Assembly (NCBI RefSeq): GCF_900102855.1
Contig: NZ_FMWD01000004.1
Coordinates: 323,627-387,626, forward strand
DNA length: 64,000 bases
DNA from: Thiohalomonas denitrificans
GTDB taxonomy: Bacteria > Pseudomonadota > Gammaproteobacteria > Thiohalomonadales > Thiohalomonadaceae
Direction of reading: 5' to 3'
The notes under the pieces were generated by a model. It had not been told where the DNA came from, did no database searches, and saw only the letters and a list, made by a program, of their open reading frames with translations. Within the stretch, counting starts at the first letter, position 1; every line of letters starts with the position of its first letter. Made by a program: the position numbers and the translations under genes. Of the stretch, positions 32,712-41,956 are shown piece after piece.

Positions 32712-33395
32712 ATGTCAAGGGACACCCATTTCAAGCAGGACCTCTTTTCCCAGTTCGCCCGTGTCGGCAAGGCGCTCGGTAACGGTAATCGGCTCGAACT
32801 CCTGGAATTCCTGGCCCAGGGGGAGCGAAGCGTGGAGGTGCTGGCGAAGGCCTCGGGACTGAGCGTCGCCAACACCTCCCAGCATCTGCAGCACCTCCGT
32901 CAGGCCGGTCTGGTGGCCACTCGCAAGGAGGGGCAGCACGTCTTTTACCGCCTCTCCGGAGAGGACGTTGTTGCCCTGCTGGAGTGTCTGCGGCGTGTCG
33001 CGGAGAGCCATGTTGCCGAGGTGGAGCGGCTGGTGAACACGTTCCTGACGGTCAAGGACAATCTGGAGCCGTTGCCGGCGCCGGAACTTTTAAGCCGCGC
33101 GCGCGACGGTCTGGTGACCGTAATCGATGTCCGCCCGCCGGAAGAGTTCGAGGCGGGTCACCTGCCGGGTGCCGTGAACATTCCGCTTTCGGAACTGGAG
33201 CAGCACCTGGCCGACCTCCCGAAGAACACCGAGGTGGTTGCCTATTGCAGGGGACCGTACTGCGTCCTTGCCTATGAGGCGGTCGCCCGCCTGCGCCGCG
33301 AAGGTTTCCAGGCCCGGCGCCTGCAGGACGGGTTCCCCGAATGGAAACAGGCGGGACTGCCGGTGGAGTCCGACACCACCGGGAAACAGGACTGA
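32712..33395 (+). CDS. ArsR-family repressor fused to a rhodanese domain
   Basis: A 227-aa fusion. Residues about 8-95 form an ArsR winged helix (FARVGKALGNGNRLELLEFL, LAKASGLSVANTSQHLQHLR as recognition helix, LVATRKEGQHVFYRL). There is no metal-binding CVC motif in the DNA-binding part. Residues about 120-220 are rhodanese (VTVIDVRPPEEFEAGHLPG and VVAYCRGPYCVLAYEAV), with the active Cys in YCRGPYC. Such fusions are thought to sense persulfide or sulfane sulfur via the rhodanese Cys. Candidate targets are the TSUP operon and the desaturase-rhodanese gene. Confidence 0.9.
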   Translation: MSRDTHFKQDLFSQFARVGKALGNGNRLELLEFLAQGERSVEVLAKASGLSVANTSQHLQHLRQAGLVATRKEGQHVFYRLSGEDVVALLECLRRVAESHVAEVERLVNTFLTVKDNLEPLPAPELLSRARDGLVTVIDVRPPEEFEAGHLPGAVNIPLSELEQHLADLPKNTEVVAYCRGPYCVLAYEAVARLRREGFQARRLQDGFPEWKQAGLPVESDTTGKQD

Positions 33396-33472
33396 CCTCC
33401 CGAAGATACCCGCTGCAGAGCACTAAAGCGGCCAGGAGCCCGTCCGAGAACATCGTTTTCTGTAGCCCATCG

Positions 33473-36400
33473 CTACTCTCGCACAGCCCCCTGGGCCTGT
33501 GCACCTGTCTGCTCATCCGAGCCCTCCTGCTGCCGGGCATCCGCCTTGCGTACCCATCCCCAATCGTCGAAAAGCACATAGAGCGCCGGCATCACCAACA
33601 GCACGAGCACGGTAGCGGTCAGCAGGCCGAACACCACCGAGATCACCATCGGCTTGATGGCGTCGGCCTGGGTGCTGGTTTCGGCCAGCAACGGCAACAG
33701 CCCGGCAATGGTGGTGCTGGAAGCAATAAAGATGGCGCGCAGGCGATCACGACTCGCCTGGCCGGCGGCGGCGACTGCCGAGAGCCCCCGTTGGCGGTGC
33801 TCCTTGATGAAGAGCACCAGCAAAATGGCATTGTTGACCACAATGCCCGCCAGTGAGGCCGCGCCAATCAACGAGGGCATCGACAGATAGAAGCCCATCA
33901 ACACGTGCCCCCAGATCGCACCGATGAAGGCCAGCGGGATCGACACCATCACGATCAACGGTTCGACATAGCTTCGGAACTGAAAGGAGAGAATCACGAA
34001 GATACCGATCAGACCGATCAGCAGGCCGCGACCGATGGAACCGCCGGTCTCGGCAGAGCGGGCCACCTGCCCCTCGAAGGTCACATCGACTGCCGGGTGG
34101 CGCTCCCGGAAGTCGGTCAGCCATCCGCCCTGCAGGTCACTGACAATGGCCTGACCGCTGCTGAGACGTGCATCGACGTTGGCCTCCACTGTGACGGTGC
34201 GGCGGCCATCGATGCGGGTGATCATCGCCCAGTCGCGGATCTCCTTCGAGTGCGCCACCACATCCAGCGGTACCCGGCGCCCGTCGGGAAGCTGGATGGT
34301 GTGATCAGCGAGATCATCCAGACTCTCTCGGTCCTCTGCGGCCTGGCGAACCAGAACCTCCACATCCTGATCGCCGATGCGCTGGGTGTCGGCAATCTCC
34401 CCAAGCAGGGCGGCACGCAGCTGCGCTGCCACCTCCTCGGCGGTCAGTCCCAGTCCGTGGGCGCCTTCGGCCAACGCAAAGGTCCGCTGCGGCTTGCCCG
34501 GTCGCAGGTTATCGTGAACATTGTAGACACTGCTATAGCCCGACAGGTGTTCGGTCACCTCCAGCGCCGCAGTCTTCAGGGCATGCAGGTCTTCGCCCTG
34601 CAGACGCACCTCGACCGGTATTCCGGCGGGGCCGAAACCCGGCTCCTGGATAATCAGGCTCTGGATCCCGGCAATCTCGCCAATCTCCTCACGCCAGGCA
34701 TCGGTGAGTTCGTCCAGGCTGACGCTACGCCGCTCGGCGGTGAGCAGGTCGACCATCACCGTCGCGACATGGGTGCCGGCCTCGCGGGCACTGGGGTTGT
34801 AATTGAAGCGCACCTGGGTGGCTACTACCAACGGCGACTCATCCGGCTGTTGCGGAGTGAAGCGCGCATCGAGACGCTGCATGGCGGCCTCTACCTGCTC
34901 GGCCACTGCCTGCGTCCGCGAAAACGGTGTGCCTTGGGGCATCAGGATATCCGCTTCGAGGACATCGCCGTCGATAGCAGGCATCGCCTCACTGCCGATG
35001 TGTCCACCGGCCATGAACCCTGCCGAACCCAGCATGATGGCCAGCACCGCACCCAGCACGGCGTGGCGCCAGCGGATGGCAGCATCCGCAACACGCCCGA
35101 CCCGTTCTCGAAGGGCCGAAAAACGCAGTTCGAAGGCGGTACGAAAACGGGAGTTGTTCTCTTCTTTCAACCCCGACAGGCTGCCTTTGAGGTGATGGGG
35201 CAGAATCCAGAATGCCTCGATCAGGCTCGCCGCCAGGGCGGCGATCAGCACCACCGGCAGCACCTCGAGTACCGAGCCCAGTTCACCGGCCAGAAACGAC
35301 AGCGGTGCAAATACCGAAACCGTGGTGAGAAAAGAGGACAGCACCCCCGGCAACACCTGACGGGTACCCGCCACCACTGCCTCCAGCGGGGAGCCTTGCC
35401 GAAAGGAATGAGCGGCAATATTGTCAGTGATGACGACGGCGTCATCCATAACGATGCCGATGGCCATCAGCAGTGCCACCAGGGTGATCATGTTCAGCGA
35501 CAGCCCGGTCAGGCTCATCACGGCAAAGGCGCCCATGAAGGCCGCAGGCAGCCCCAGCACAGCCCACAGAGCCAGCCTGGGACGAAAGAACAGGCTCATC
35601 ACCAGGATCACCAGCAGCAACCCGATTATGCCGTTGCTCACCAGCATCTGCAGCCGATCGCGAACGATGGTGGTCATGTCCTGGGTCAGGGAGAGCCGTA
35701 TCCCGTCGCCGAGGCGCTGGCGCTCCGTCTCCACCAGCGCCGTCAAATCGTTCATGACTTCCAGGGAGTCGTCGCGTAGCGTCTTGCTGACCTCCAGCAC
35801 CATGGCGCGCTCCCCATTGAAATGGAGCTGCTCCTCCTCCCGCTCTCCGACCTGTTTCAGGTTGGCAATATCGTCCAGGGTCAGCTCGCCGCCCCTCCCA
35901 TCCGATACGACCACCAAACCCTTCAGTTCATCCAGGGATCGGCGCTGGTCGGTAAAGCGCAGCTGGATGTCACGGTCGCGGGTCTCCAGGGTGCCCAGCG
36001 GCATGTCGATACTCTGGCTTGCAACCCGCCGGGCCAGTTCGCGGGCCGAAAGGCCGTACTGCGCCAGTACCTCACGGGGTACCTCCACCTGCCACTGACG
36101 CTGGGAGAGCCCATGGATTGCCACATCGGCGACACCGGGCAGGGCCATCAGCCGGTTTTCCAACACCAGGGCGTAGTTTTCCAGCTGGTCCAGGGGCATA
36201 TCACCGCCGACGGCCACCGCAGCCACCAGATCGCTGCGGTTCAGCTCTCTTACGATCGGGTCTTCGGCCCGCTCGGGCAGATCCGTAAGGGCATTGACCT
36301 CGGTATCGATGTCGTTGAGAAAGCGAATGGCATCGCCTCCGGCGAGCATCGAGACGGTCGCGCTGGCCAGATTATCCTGGGCCACGCACTCCATCTCATT

Positions 36401-36625
36401 GAGAAAATCCACCCCCTTGACGGCATCATGCAGACGTCGGCAGATGGCGTCCTCCACATCGGCCGCGGTGGCGCCGCGATACTCCACCTGAACGCTCACC
36501 TCGACCGGCCGGTAATCGGGAAAGGTCTCGCGCTTAAGCGACGGCGCGGCGAACAGTCCCACCGCCAGCAGCAGGATCAGCAGCAGGTTGGCCGCGGTCG
36601 GATGGCCGGCAAACCAGCGGATCAT
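33473..36625 (-). CDS. RND efflux transporter permease subunit
   Basis: A 1050-aa inner-membrane proton-driven pump of the AcrB/MdtC type. It has an N-terminal membrane segment, two large periplasmic loops and twelve membrane segments. The acidic pair of the proton relay is in GIVMDDAVVITDNIAAHSF. C-terminal helices (FVILSFQFRSYVEPLIVMVS, GIVVNNAILLVLFIKEHRQRG) follow the usual pattern. Its start overlaps the adaptor stop by 4 bp. No outer-membrane channel gene is next to it, so it must borrow a TolC elsewhere. The substrate is unknown. Confidence 0.92.
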   Translation of the reverse strand: MIRWFAGHPTAANLLLILLLAVGLFAAPSLKRETFPDYRPVEVSVQVEYRGATAADVEDAICRRLHDAVKGVDFLNEMECVAQDNLASATVSMLAGGDAIRFLNDIDTEVNALTDLPERAEDPIVRELNRSDLVAAVAVGGDMPLDQLENYALVLENRLMALPGVADVAIHGLSQRQWQVEVPREVLAQYGLSARELARRVASQSIDMPLGTLETRDRDIQLRFTDQRRSLDELKGLVVVSDGRGGELTLDDIANLKQVGEREEEQLHFNGERAMVLEVSKTLRDDSLEVMNDLTALVETERQRLGDGIRLSLTQDMTTIVRDRLQMLVSNGIIGLLLVILVMSLFFRPRLALWAVLGLPAAFMGAFAVMSLTGLSLNMITLVALLMAIGIVMDDAVVITDNIAAHSFRQGSPLEAVVAGTRQVLPGVLSSFLTTVSVFAPLSFLAGELGSVLEVLPVVLIAALAASLIEAFWILPHHLKGSLSGLKEENNSRFRTAFELRFSALRERVGRVADAAIRWRHAVLGAVLAIMLGSAGFMAGGHIGSEAMPAIDGDVLEADILMPQGTPFSRTQAVAEQVEAAMQRLDARFTPQQPDESPLVVATQVRFNYNPSAREAGTHVATVMVDLLTAERRSVSLDELTDAWREEIGEIAGIQSLIIQEPGFGPAGIPVEVRLQGEDLHALKTAALEVTEHLSGYSSVYNVHDNLRPGKPQRTFALAEGAHGLGLTAEEVAAQLRAALLGEIADTQRIGDQDVEVLVRQAAEDRESLDDLADHTIQLPDGRRVPLDVVAHSKEIRDWAMITRIDGRRTVTVEANVDARLSSGQAIVSDLQGGWLTDFRERHPAVDVTFEGQVARSAETGGSIGRGLLIGLIGIFVILSFQFRSYVEPLIVMVSIPLAFIGAIWGHVLMGFYLSMPSLIGAASLAGIVVNNAILLVLFIKEHRQRGLSAVAAAGQASRDRLRAIFIASSTTIAGLLPLLAETSTQADAIKPMVISVVFGLLTATVLVLLVMPALYVLFDDWGWVRKADARQQEGSDEQTGAQAQGAVRE

Positions 36626-37992
36626 GGCGCCTCTCCCTGCGCCATCGCCTGCAGCCGCTGCTCCAGCGCCTCATCCCTGCGTGGAGTGACCGCCATGCCG
36701 TCCAGGGCCGGCACCGGGTCGTCCACGATCACCCGATCGCCCGCAGTCAGACCGGAACGGATTACCGCCAGGTCATTCTGCTCATAGGCCACCTTTACCG
36801 GGCTGCGCTCCAGGCGGTCCTGATCATCAACCCGGTAGACCTCGCCGTGGTGGACGGCCGCGGCCGGTATCACCAGAAGCGGCTCGGGATTTTCGGTGGA
36901 GAGCCGCACGCCCACGTAGGTATTCCGCTGCAGCGGCGGATGGTCCGGCGGCCGGGCATTGCGGTAGGGCTCATCGACCGTGACCACCACCCGGGCGGTG
37001 CGGGTGCCAGGGTCCAGACCGCTGGCCACCCGCGTGACCCGTGCCGGCCAGCCGATACCCTCGGCCCCGACAAGCTCCACCTCGGCACGAATATCCGACA
37101 AATCCAGACGTCCCCCAAGGTCCAGCGAATCCTCGGAGATCGTCGAGGAGCGAGTCACACTGCCCATCAGACGGCGCAGCATCGCGTAGGGAATATGGGC
37201 CTCGACCTCGGCGGCCGTTATGCTGTCTGCTTCGAACAACTGCTGACCGACTGCCACGTGCTGGTGCATTTCGACCTGCACGTCACCAAGACGCAGGTCA
37301 TAGGGTGCCTCAAAGCGGGTGTCCTCCAGATCCCGTCTGGCCTGCGCCACCCGCGTCTCGGCCCGCTCCATCTCCGCCTGGAGCTGTTTCCGGCGAGAGG
37401 GAATGAGCGCCATCTGGTTTTTGAGGGAGGCCACGGCCTGACGTTGCGCCAGGGTGGCCCGTTGCTGCTCGTCACGCACAGAGCGCGACACCGAACCGCT
37501 CTCGGCCATACGCTCGATACGCGACAACTCCTGTTCGGACAGAATCAGGCGATCGCGCTCCAGTTCCAGCAGCCGGCGCGTGTTGTCCTCCTCGGTCTTC
37601 AGATGCGTCTTTTCAGCAGCCAGCCTGCCGAGTTCGGCTTCCGCCTCGGCAATCGCCAGCTCGTAACGGCTGGGATCCAGGGCCAGCAACAGGGTCCCTT
37701 TCGGCAGCAGCGTGCCACTCTCCAGGTCGTCACGGCGCTCGACCACCCGGCCCGCCACATTGGCAATGGCCTGCCAGGTCTCGGCGGGGCGGGCAGTACC
37801 GTAGCCGCGGGCCTCAAGCCGAAACTCCAGCGGCTGCACCTCGATCACCGACAGGACCGGCACCTGCGGGGGTATCTCGCCATGCGTCGGGGCCTGACGA
37901 TTGGCCACGAACACCACGGCCAGGACAACGCCCACCGTCAGTCCGGCCAGCACCACGGCAGCCCGCCTCGTGCGGGGGAAGGCCACTTTCAT
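36622..37992 (-). CDS. RND efflux periplasmic adaptor (HlyD/MFP family)
   Basis: A 456-aa membrane-fusion protein. One N-terminal membrane anchor (AAVVLAGLTVGVVLAVVFVA) is followed by a barrel-sandwich lipoyl domain (RGYGTARPAETWQAIANVAG) and a long coiled-coil hairpin rich in Glu, Arg and Leu (about residues 110-230). The beta-barrel domain is at about 260-400. It bridges the RND pump to an outer-membrane channel. Both flanking junctions overlap by 4 bp (ATGA), so the repressor, adaptor and pump genes are translationally coupled. Confidence 0.92.
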   Translation of the reverse strand: MKVAFPRTRRAAVVLAGLTVGVVLAVVFVANRQAPTHGEIPPQVPVLSVIEVQPLEFRLEARGYGTARPAETWQAIANVAGRVVERRDDLESGTLLPKGTLLLALDPSRYELAIAEAEAELGRLAAEKTHLKTEEDNTRRLLELERDRLILSEQELSRIERMAESGSVSRSVRDEQQRATLAQRQAVASLKNQMALIPSRRKQLQAEMERAETRVAQARRDLEDTRFEAPYDLRLGDVQVEMHQHVAVGQQLFEADSITAAEVEAHIPYAMLRRLMGSVTRSSTISEDSLDLGGRLDLSDIRAEVELVGAEGIGWPARVTRVASGLDPGTRTARVVVTVDEPYRNARPPDHPPLQRNTYVGVRLSTENPEPLLVIPAAAVHHGEVYRVDDQDRLERSPVKVAYEQNDLAVIRSGLTAGDRVIVDDPVPALDGMAVTPRRDEALEQRLQAMAQGEAP

Positions 37993-38606
37993 GATTTTTC
38001 TCCTTGTTGGGCGACAATTCCCTGCCGGTAGATACCGAACGCGCCCGGTGCCAGTTCGAGCGTCTGACGCACGTCGCCCGCTATCAGCGACTGCATCACC
38101 AGGCCCTGAATGGTGCCGACGAACTGGGTGGTTGCTGCCTCGATGTCCAGATCGGCACGCAGTTCGCCCTGCTCGCAGCCCTCGTTCAACAGCACCTCGA
38201 TTCGCTCCCGGTAGCCCGACAGCAGAGAAAACACCATGCGCCGGGCCGGCGTCGGCCGGCCGTGCTGGAGCTGTCCCATCATCATGCGGGGCACACCAGG
38301 ATGCTCGACAATGAAGCCGATATGGGCCATGAACATGGCTTCCAGGGCACCCAGTGGGCTGTCCGCCTGCCGTGCCGCTTTATCCAGACGCTGCATGACC
38401 CGTTCCGCCACCCACTCCGCCACCGCCTTCCAGATAGCGTCCTTACTGGCAAAATGGCGAAACAGTGCACCCTGAGTCACCTTCATGTGCTTGGCAATCG
38501 AGGCTGTGGTGATCCGGGCGGGATCCTCCTTGCCGCAAAGATCGACCACCGCGCGCACGGTCATTTCCTTGCGCTGATCCGCCGGCAAATGCCTGCTTTT
38601 GTTCAT
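37989..38606 (-). CDS. TetR-family repressor of the efflux operon
   Basis: A 205-aa regulator with a typical N-terminal helix-turn-helix (ARITTASIAKHMKVTQGALF, then RHFASKDAIWKAV). The ligand-binding C-terminal half is variable. It is the first gene of the operon, before the adaptor and pump, and a perfect 24-bp palindrome lies 15 bp upstream of its start. A single operator could therefore control repressor and pump together, giving negative feedback relieved by a pump substrate. Confidence 0.9.
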   Translation of the reverse strand: MNKSRHLPADQRKEMTVRAVVDLCGKEDPARITTASIAKHMKVTQGALFRHFASKDAIWKAVAEWVAERVMQRLDKAARQADSPLGALEAMFMAHIGFIVEHPGVPRMMMGQLQHGRPTPARRMVFSLLSGYRERIEVLLNEGCEQGELRADLDIEAATTQFVGTIQGLVMQSLIAGDVRQTLELAPGAFGIYRQGIVAQQGEKS

Positions 38607-38621
38607 CCCGGCACCTCAATA

Positions 38622-38645
38622 AAGATAGTAACTAGTTACTATCTT
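38622..38645. promoter_or_regulatory. TetR operator, perfect 24-bp palindrome
   Basis: AAGATAGTAACT and AGTTACTATCTT are exact inverted 12-bp arms with no spacer. The length and position just before the tetR start are as expected for a TetR-type autoregulatory site. Confidence 0.8.
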
Positions 38646-39018
38646 ATGGGAAAACGACGGTGATTGGCCAGCCGAAGGAGACAAACACCCGAGATCGGTA
38701 GCGAAAACTACTCTCATAAGGCCGGCGGTGGGCGCCGGAGTTCTCTGGTGGCAAACGGCTCTCGGTGAACTTGCCTCCGCTGCCATTACGAGCACTACCC
38801 CTTGGCTGGCCGCGCAGCGGCAGGGACGGCTCGCAATGACCGCTAAATGTTCACCACTGATTCCGGCGCGCAGAGCAGCTGGGAAGGCCTGTGACAACCG
38901 AGGTGATAGGGGGAGACGCGAGATCAAAACCGAAAGGGCACAACGCCCTACAATTCTGTCGGGAAACAAGAGCATGAGGACAGGGATGCTCTATAGCTTG
39001 AGCGAAGACTATTCCGAC
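38646..39018. other. Gene-free stretch with REP-like remnants
   Basis: Between the tetR promoter and the end of the KaiC-like gene no credible gene is seen. Around 38780-38860 there are pieces (CCATTACGAGCACTACCCC, GGCTCGCAATGACCGCTAAA) resembling the repeats at 26614 and 59659. Confidence 0.45.
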
Positions 39019-40485
39019 TCAGTCAGCCCAGGGGCTTCCGATCTCGATCCCGTGCTCCGTGATTTCATAATGGAACTGTCGGCTATCGAAACCGCTACCA
39101 CGCATCTTCACGATACTGAGCATCCGCTCCAGATGATAATGTCGTTCCATGGAACGCGACAGGATGATGGCATCGACGACGGAGCTGAAGCGCGCTGCGG
39201 TGATCGCCACCGGCGCCTCGGGGACCCCGAAAGCCCCACCCACCGCGTAGAGCAGGACCACGGTAATTCCCTGTGACTTGCAGAAGCTCACCAGTTGCTC
39301 CATGAACAGCCGATGCTGGCGAGCATTCATGCCGATGGATAGAAGTGCCGAAATGGAATCGACCACCAGACGTTTGGCGCCGATCCGATTTACACCGTTG
39401 ACGATCTGATAGAGCACCTGGTCGGAACGGATATCGGCAAAGGGCACATCAATAAACAGGAGACGTCCCTGCCGCTCGGCGGCCGAAAAGTCCCAGCCAA
39501 AGCTTCCCGCGGCGACCTGCAATTGGGCACCCGCCTCCTCAATGGAGACATAGACGCTTGCCTCTCCGGCCTGAAGCCCCGCCTGGACGAAATGGAGACC
39601 GAACGTGCTTTTTCCGGCGCCGGTGTTGCCGCTAATCAGTGCGACATGCCCCTCCGGCAATCCGCCCCGCAGCATCGCATCAAACGGCGGAATCCCGAAC
39701 GCCTTGCGTGTATCCAGATGCACCCCCGCCACCCGTTCCAGGAGCGGAATGAGCGGAAACACCTCCAGCCCGTTTTTTGAAATCTCGAACTCGACCCGGC
39801 CGCTCAGGTAGTCGAGTCCCCGCAGCTTGTGAACGACCAGCTGCCGTACCGTTCGCCGCTCCCCCGGTACCTTGCTCAGCTCAACCACGCCGTCGGCAAT
39901 GAACTCCTCCAGACCATATTTTGAAATCGCACTGCTGCCATCCACCTTCGAACAACTGAAGAGCGTGGTGACGCCCCGGTCGCCCAGACGCTGGGACAGT
40001 AGCAGGAACGCGTGACGCACCGCCCTTTGCGAGGCGAAGCGATCGAACAGACTTGCCATGCCGTCGATGGCCACCCGCTCGGCCTTCAGACGCTCCACCG
40101 TACGAATGATGGTGTCTACCAGCGGAATGAGGGAGCACTGCTCTTCCGCTTCGACGCTCTCCAGTTCACCATGGAACGGCGCCAGATCGAGAAGCGCCAG
40201 CTGTTCGGTGCCGCCGCTCTCCAGTGCCGCGTAATCCCACCCGAAACCACCCACGTTGAGTCGAATTGCCTCCGGTGGCTCTTCGCAGGCGATGATGACG
40301 CCCGGCTGGTTAAACCGGGTGACCCCGTGATAGATAAACTCGTTTAGCAGAACGCTCTTTCCGGTTCCGCTTTCGCCGTTGATCAGCACCGACCGCCCCT
40401 TGGGCAGGCCACCTCCCAGCACGCGATCAAAACCGGCGATGCCGGTTTCCAGACGCTGGACCACGGGGGGGGATTGCCCTTCCAT
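39019..40485 (-). CDS. KaiC-like double RecA-domain ATPase, without KaiA/KaiB
   Basis: A 488-aa protein with two KaiC domains. Walker A motifs are INGESGTGKSVLL (residues about 36-48) and ISGNTGAGKSTFG (about 280). The catalytic Glu pairs appear as ACEEPPEAI and SIEEAGAQL. In domain 2 the site corresponding to the KaiC autophosphorylation pair is ARFSSVVDAIIL, with Ser-Ser where cyanobacterial KaiC has Ser-Thr. No kaiA, kaiB or output kinase adjoins. Non-cyanobacterial KaiC homologues are linked to stress responses or signalling; no specific role can be read here. Start ATG 40485 gives the usual N-terminus. Confidence 0.88.
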   Translation of the reverse strand: MEGQSPPVVQRLETGIAGFDRVLGGGLPKGRSVLINGESGTGKSVLLNEFIYHGVTRFNQPGVIIACEEPPEAIRLNVGGFGWDYAALESGGTEQLALLDLAPFHGELESVEAEEQCSLIPLVDTIIRTVERLKAERVAIDGMASLFDRFASQRAVRHAFLLLSQRLGDRGVTTLFSCSKVDGSSAISKYGLEEFIADGVVELSKVPGERRTVRQLVVHKLRGLDYLSGRVEFEISKNGLEVFPLIPLLERVAGVHLDTRKAFGIPPFDAMLRGGLPEGHVALISGNTGAGKSTFGLHFVQAGLQAGEASVYVSIEEAGAQLQVAAGSFGWDFSAAERQGRLLFIDVPFADIRSDQVLYQIVNGVNRIGAKRLVVDSISALLSIGMNARQHRLFMEQLVSFCKSQGITVVLLYAVGGAFGVPEAPVAITAARFSSVVDAIILSRSMERHYHLERMLSIVKMRGSGFDSRQFHYEITEHGIEIGSPWAD

Positions 40486-40631
40486 AACTCGCCTCTCCAG
40501 TCGACGTCGTGAAGGTGTTGCCGTCAGTTTAGGAAATTATGCTCCGATCTTTTCAATACGGGCGTCATGGCTTCTGCCACAGGAACGAAACACACCCTAA
40601 CCGGCCGGAGGGTTCCCGGGTTATCTCCTGC

Positions 40632-40650
40632 TAGTGTACTGTTGCATGCT
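40632..40650. repeat. Solo end of the pgl-glk inverted-repeat element
   Basis: TAGTGTACTGTTGCATGCT repeats the left 19 bases of the element at 41515-41956. It stands alone 126 bp upstream of pgl, in the same orientation as the left end, so pgl lies between inverted copies of this end. Confidence 0.7.
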
Positions 40651-40776
40651 GGTTTGAACCGATCATCGGGCGCGGCTAAGCTGAATGGGGAGTTACGTGA
40701 ATTCGTATGCTTAAAACCCACAGCCATGAGCCCCTCACCGGCCGCGCCAGCAGGACCAGGGAGATAATTCGAAGCC

Positions 40777-41517
40777 ATGAAAGGCATGGATGGGGATATC
40801 CATATCCACCCGGAGCTCGAAGAGGTCTACCGGGACTCGGCGGAGCGGATCGCCCTGCTGGCCACTCGCAGCATAGCGGAGCACGGATCATTTCATTTCG
40901 CACTGGCGGGCGGCGCCACCCCGGCCGGCACCTATAAGGTACTCGGCACGCCGCCGCTACGCGACGAAGTCGATTGGTCACGTGTCCACGTCTACTTCGG
41001 CGACGAGCGCTGCGTGCCGCCCGATCATCGCGACAGCAATTTCCGGATGGCACAAAAGACCCTTCTCAGTCGGGTTCCTCTTCCCGAATCGCAACAGCAT
41101 CGCATCCGTGGTGAACTGGAACCCGAGGCCGCGGTACGCCACTACACCGAGACGCTGCGACGTGAGTTGCCCCTCGAAGGAACGATTCCGGTATTCGACC
41201 TGGTAATGCTCGGGACCGGTCCGGACGGGCATATCGCCTCGCTCTTCCCGGGCACCGATATCCTCAAACGGCGAAAACCGGTGGCGGCAGTCTATGTACC
41301 CAAGCTGGGGGCGTGGCGTATCAGTCTCACCTTTCCGGTTCTCAATGCGGCCCGGCATGTCATTGTGCTGGTCACAGGCCCGAAGAAGGCCGACGTGATC
41401 CGGCACGTGGTCAAGCATCACGACAGCAATCCCCTGCCGCTGGAACTGCTGCGCCCGCGAGGGCAACTGGAGTGGTTTCTGGATCGGGCCGCAGCCCGCT
41501 ATATCATCCCTATCTAG
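40777..41517 (+). CDS. pgl: 6-phosphogluconolactonase
   Basis: A 246-aa DevB/SOL-type enzyme that hydrolyses 6-phosphogluconolactone, the step after glucose-6-phosphate dehydrogenase. Motifs are FALAGGATPAGTYKVL, VHVYFGDERCVPPDHRDSNF and LVMLGTGPDGHIASLFPGT. ATG 40777 or ATG 40786 could be the start; the spacing to GGGAG is long for both. The TAG stop is the first three bases of an inserted inverted-repeat element. It pairs functionally with the zwf-like gene 35 kb away and with glk downstream. Confidence 0.93.
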   Translation: MKGMDGDIHIHPELEEVYRDSAERIALLATRSIAEHGSFHFALAGGATPAGTYKVLGTPPLRDEVDWSRVHVYFGDERCVPPDHRDSNFRMAQKTLLSRVPLPESQQHRIRGELEPEAAVRHYTETLRRELPLEGTIPVFDLVMLGTGPDGHIASLFPGTDILKRRKPVAAVYVPKLGAWRISLTFPVLNAARHVIVLVTGPKKADVIRHVVKHHDSNPLPLELLRPRGQLEWFLDRAAARYIIPI

Positions 41518-41956
41518 TGTACTGTTGCATGCTTGGCGATACTTTCAGAGCCCCCCAAAAACGTCAGGACAAGGCGCAGCGCACAGGTAATGGTTATTCC
41601 CTTGTCAAGCGCTGCACGAATCCGCCGGGAGCGGATTCGGACAGCCGAAGGCTGGCCCGAAGGGCGGACTCCAGGGACGGGGTCCGCAACGCCGTCATGG
41701 CGTTTTGGGGGGGCTCCCTCCGGGCGAGCCGCTGGCCGGCCATCTGCGGCGTTGCGTTTCTTGGGCCGCTCTTGCGCATCCCTGCGCCCGCGGCATTTGT
41801 GCGTTCCTGCACTTCAAAGGGCACACCATTCCCTGCGAAACGCGCCTTGCATGATGTGTATGGATGCACAAATGCCGCGGGCGCAGGGATGCGCAGGAGC
41901 GGTCTGGCCGACCAGCGGCTCGCTGAAAGCACCGCCAAGCATGCAACAGTACACTA
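41515..41956. mobile_element. Non-coding inverted-repeat element (MITE-like) between pgl and glk
   Basis: A 442-bp element with perfect 24-bp terminal inverted repeats (TAGTGTACTGTTGCATGC and onward; the right end is its exact complement). If TA is taken as the duplicated target, the ends are GTGTACTG...CAGTACAC, a pattern seen with IS630/Tc1-type elements, but this is only suggestive. A second perfect 29-bp inverted pair lies inside (41774-41802 and 41866-41894). No transposase gene is present, so it would need one in trans. It provides the pgl stop codon and ends 16 bp before the glk start. Confidence 0.8.

Noticed and set aside
33905-35779. Long 624-codon open frame antisense to the RND pump gene
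   Set aside because: It is rich in His, Gln, Arg and Gly with no domain, typical of antisense frames in GC-rich DNA, while the opposite strand encodes a full RND permease.
38728-39276. Open frame of 182 codons between tetR and the KaiC-like gene
   Set aside because: It begins in REP-like sequence and runs antisense into the KaiC-like gene; no domain or ribosome site was seen.
41518-41956. Protein-coding gene inside the pgl-glk element
   Set aside because: Open frames on both strands read through perfect inverted repeats and give Arg/Ala/Pro-rich peptides without homology or ribosome sites.
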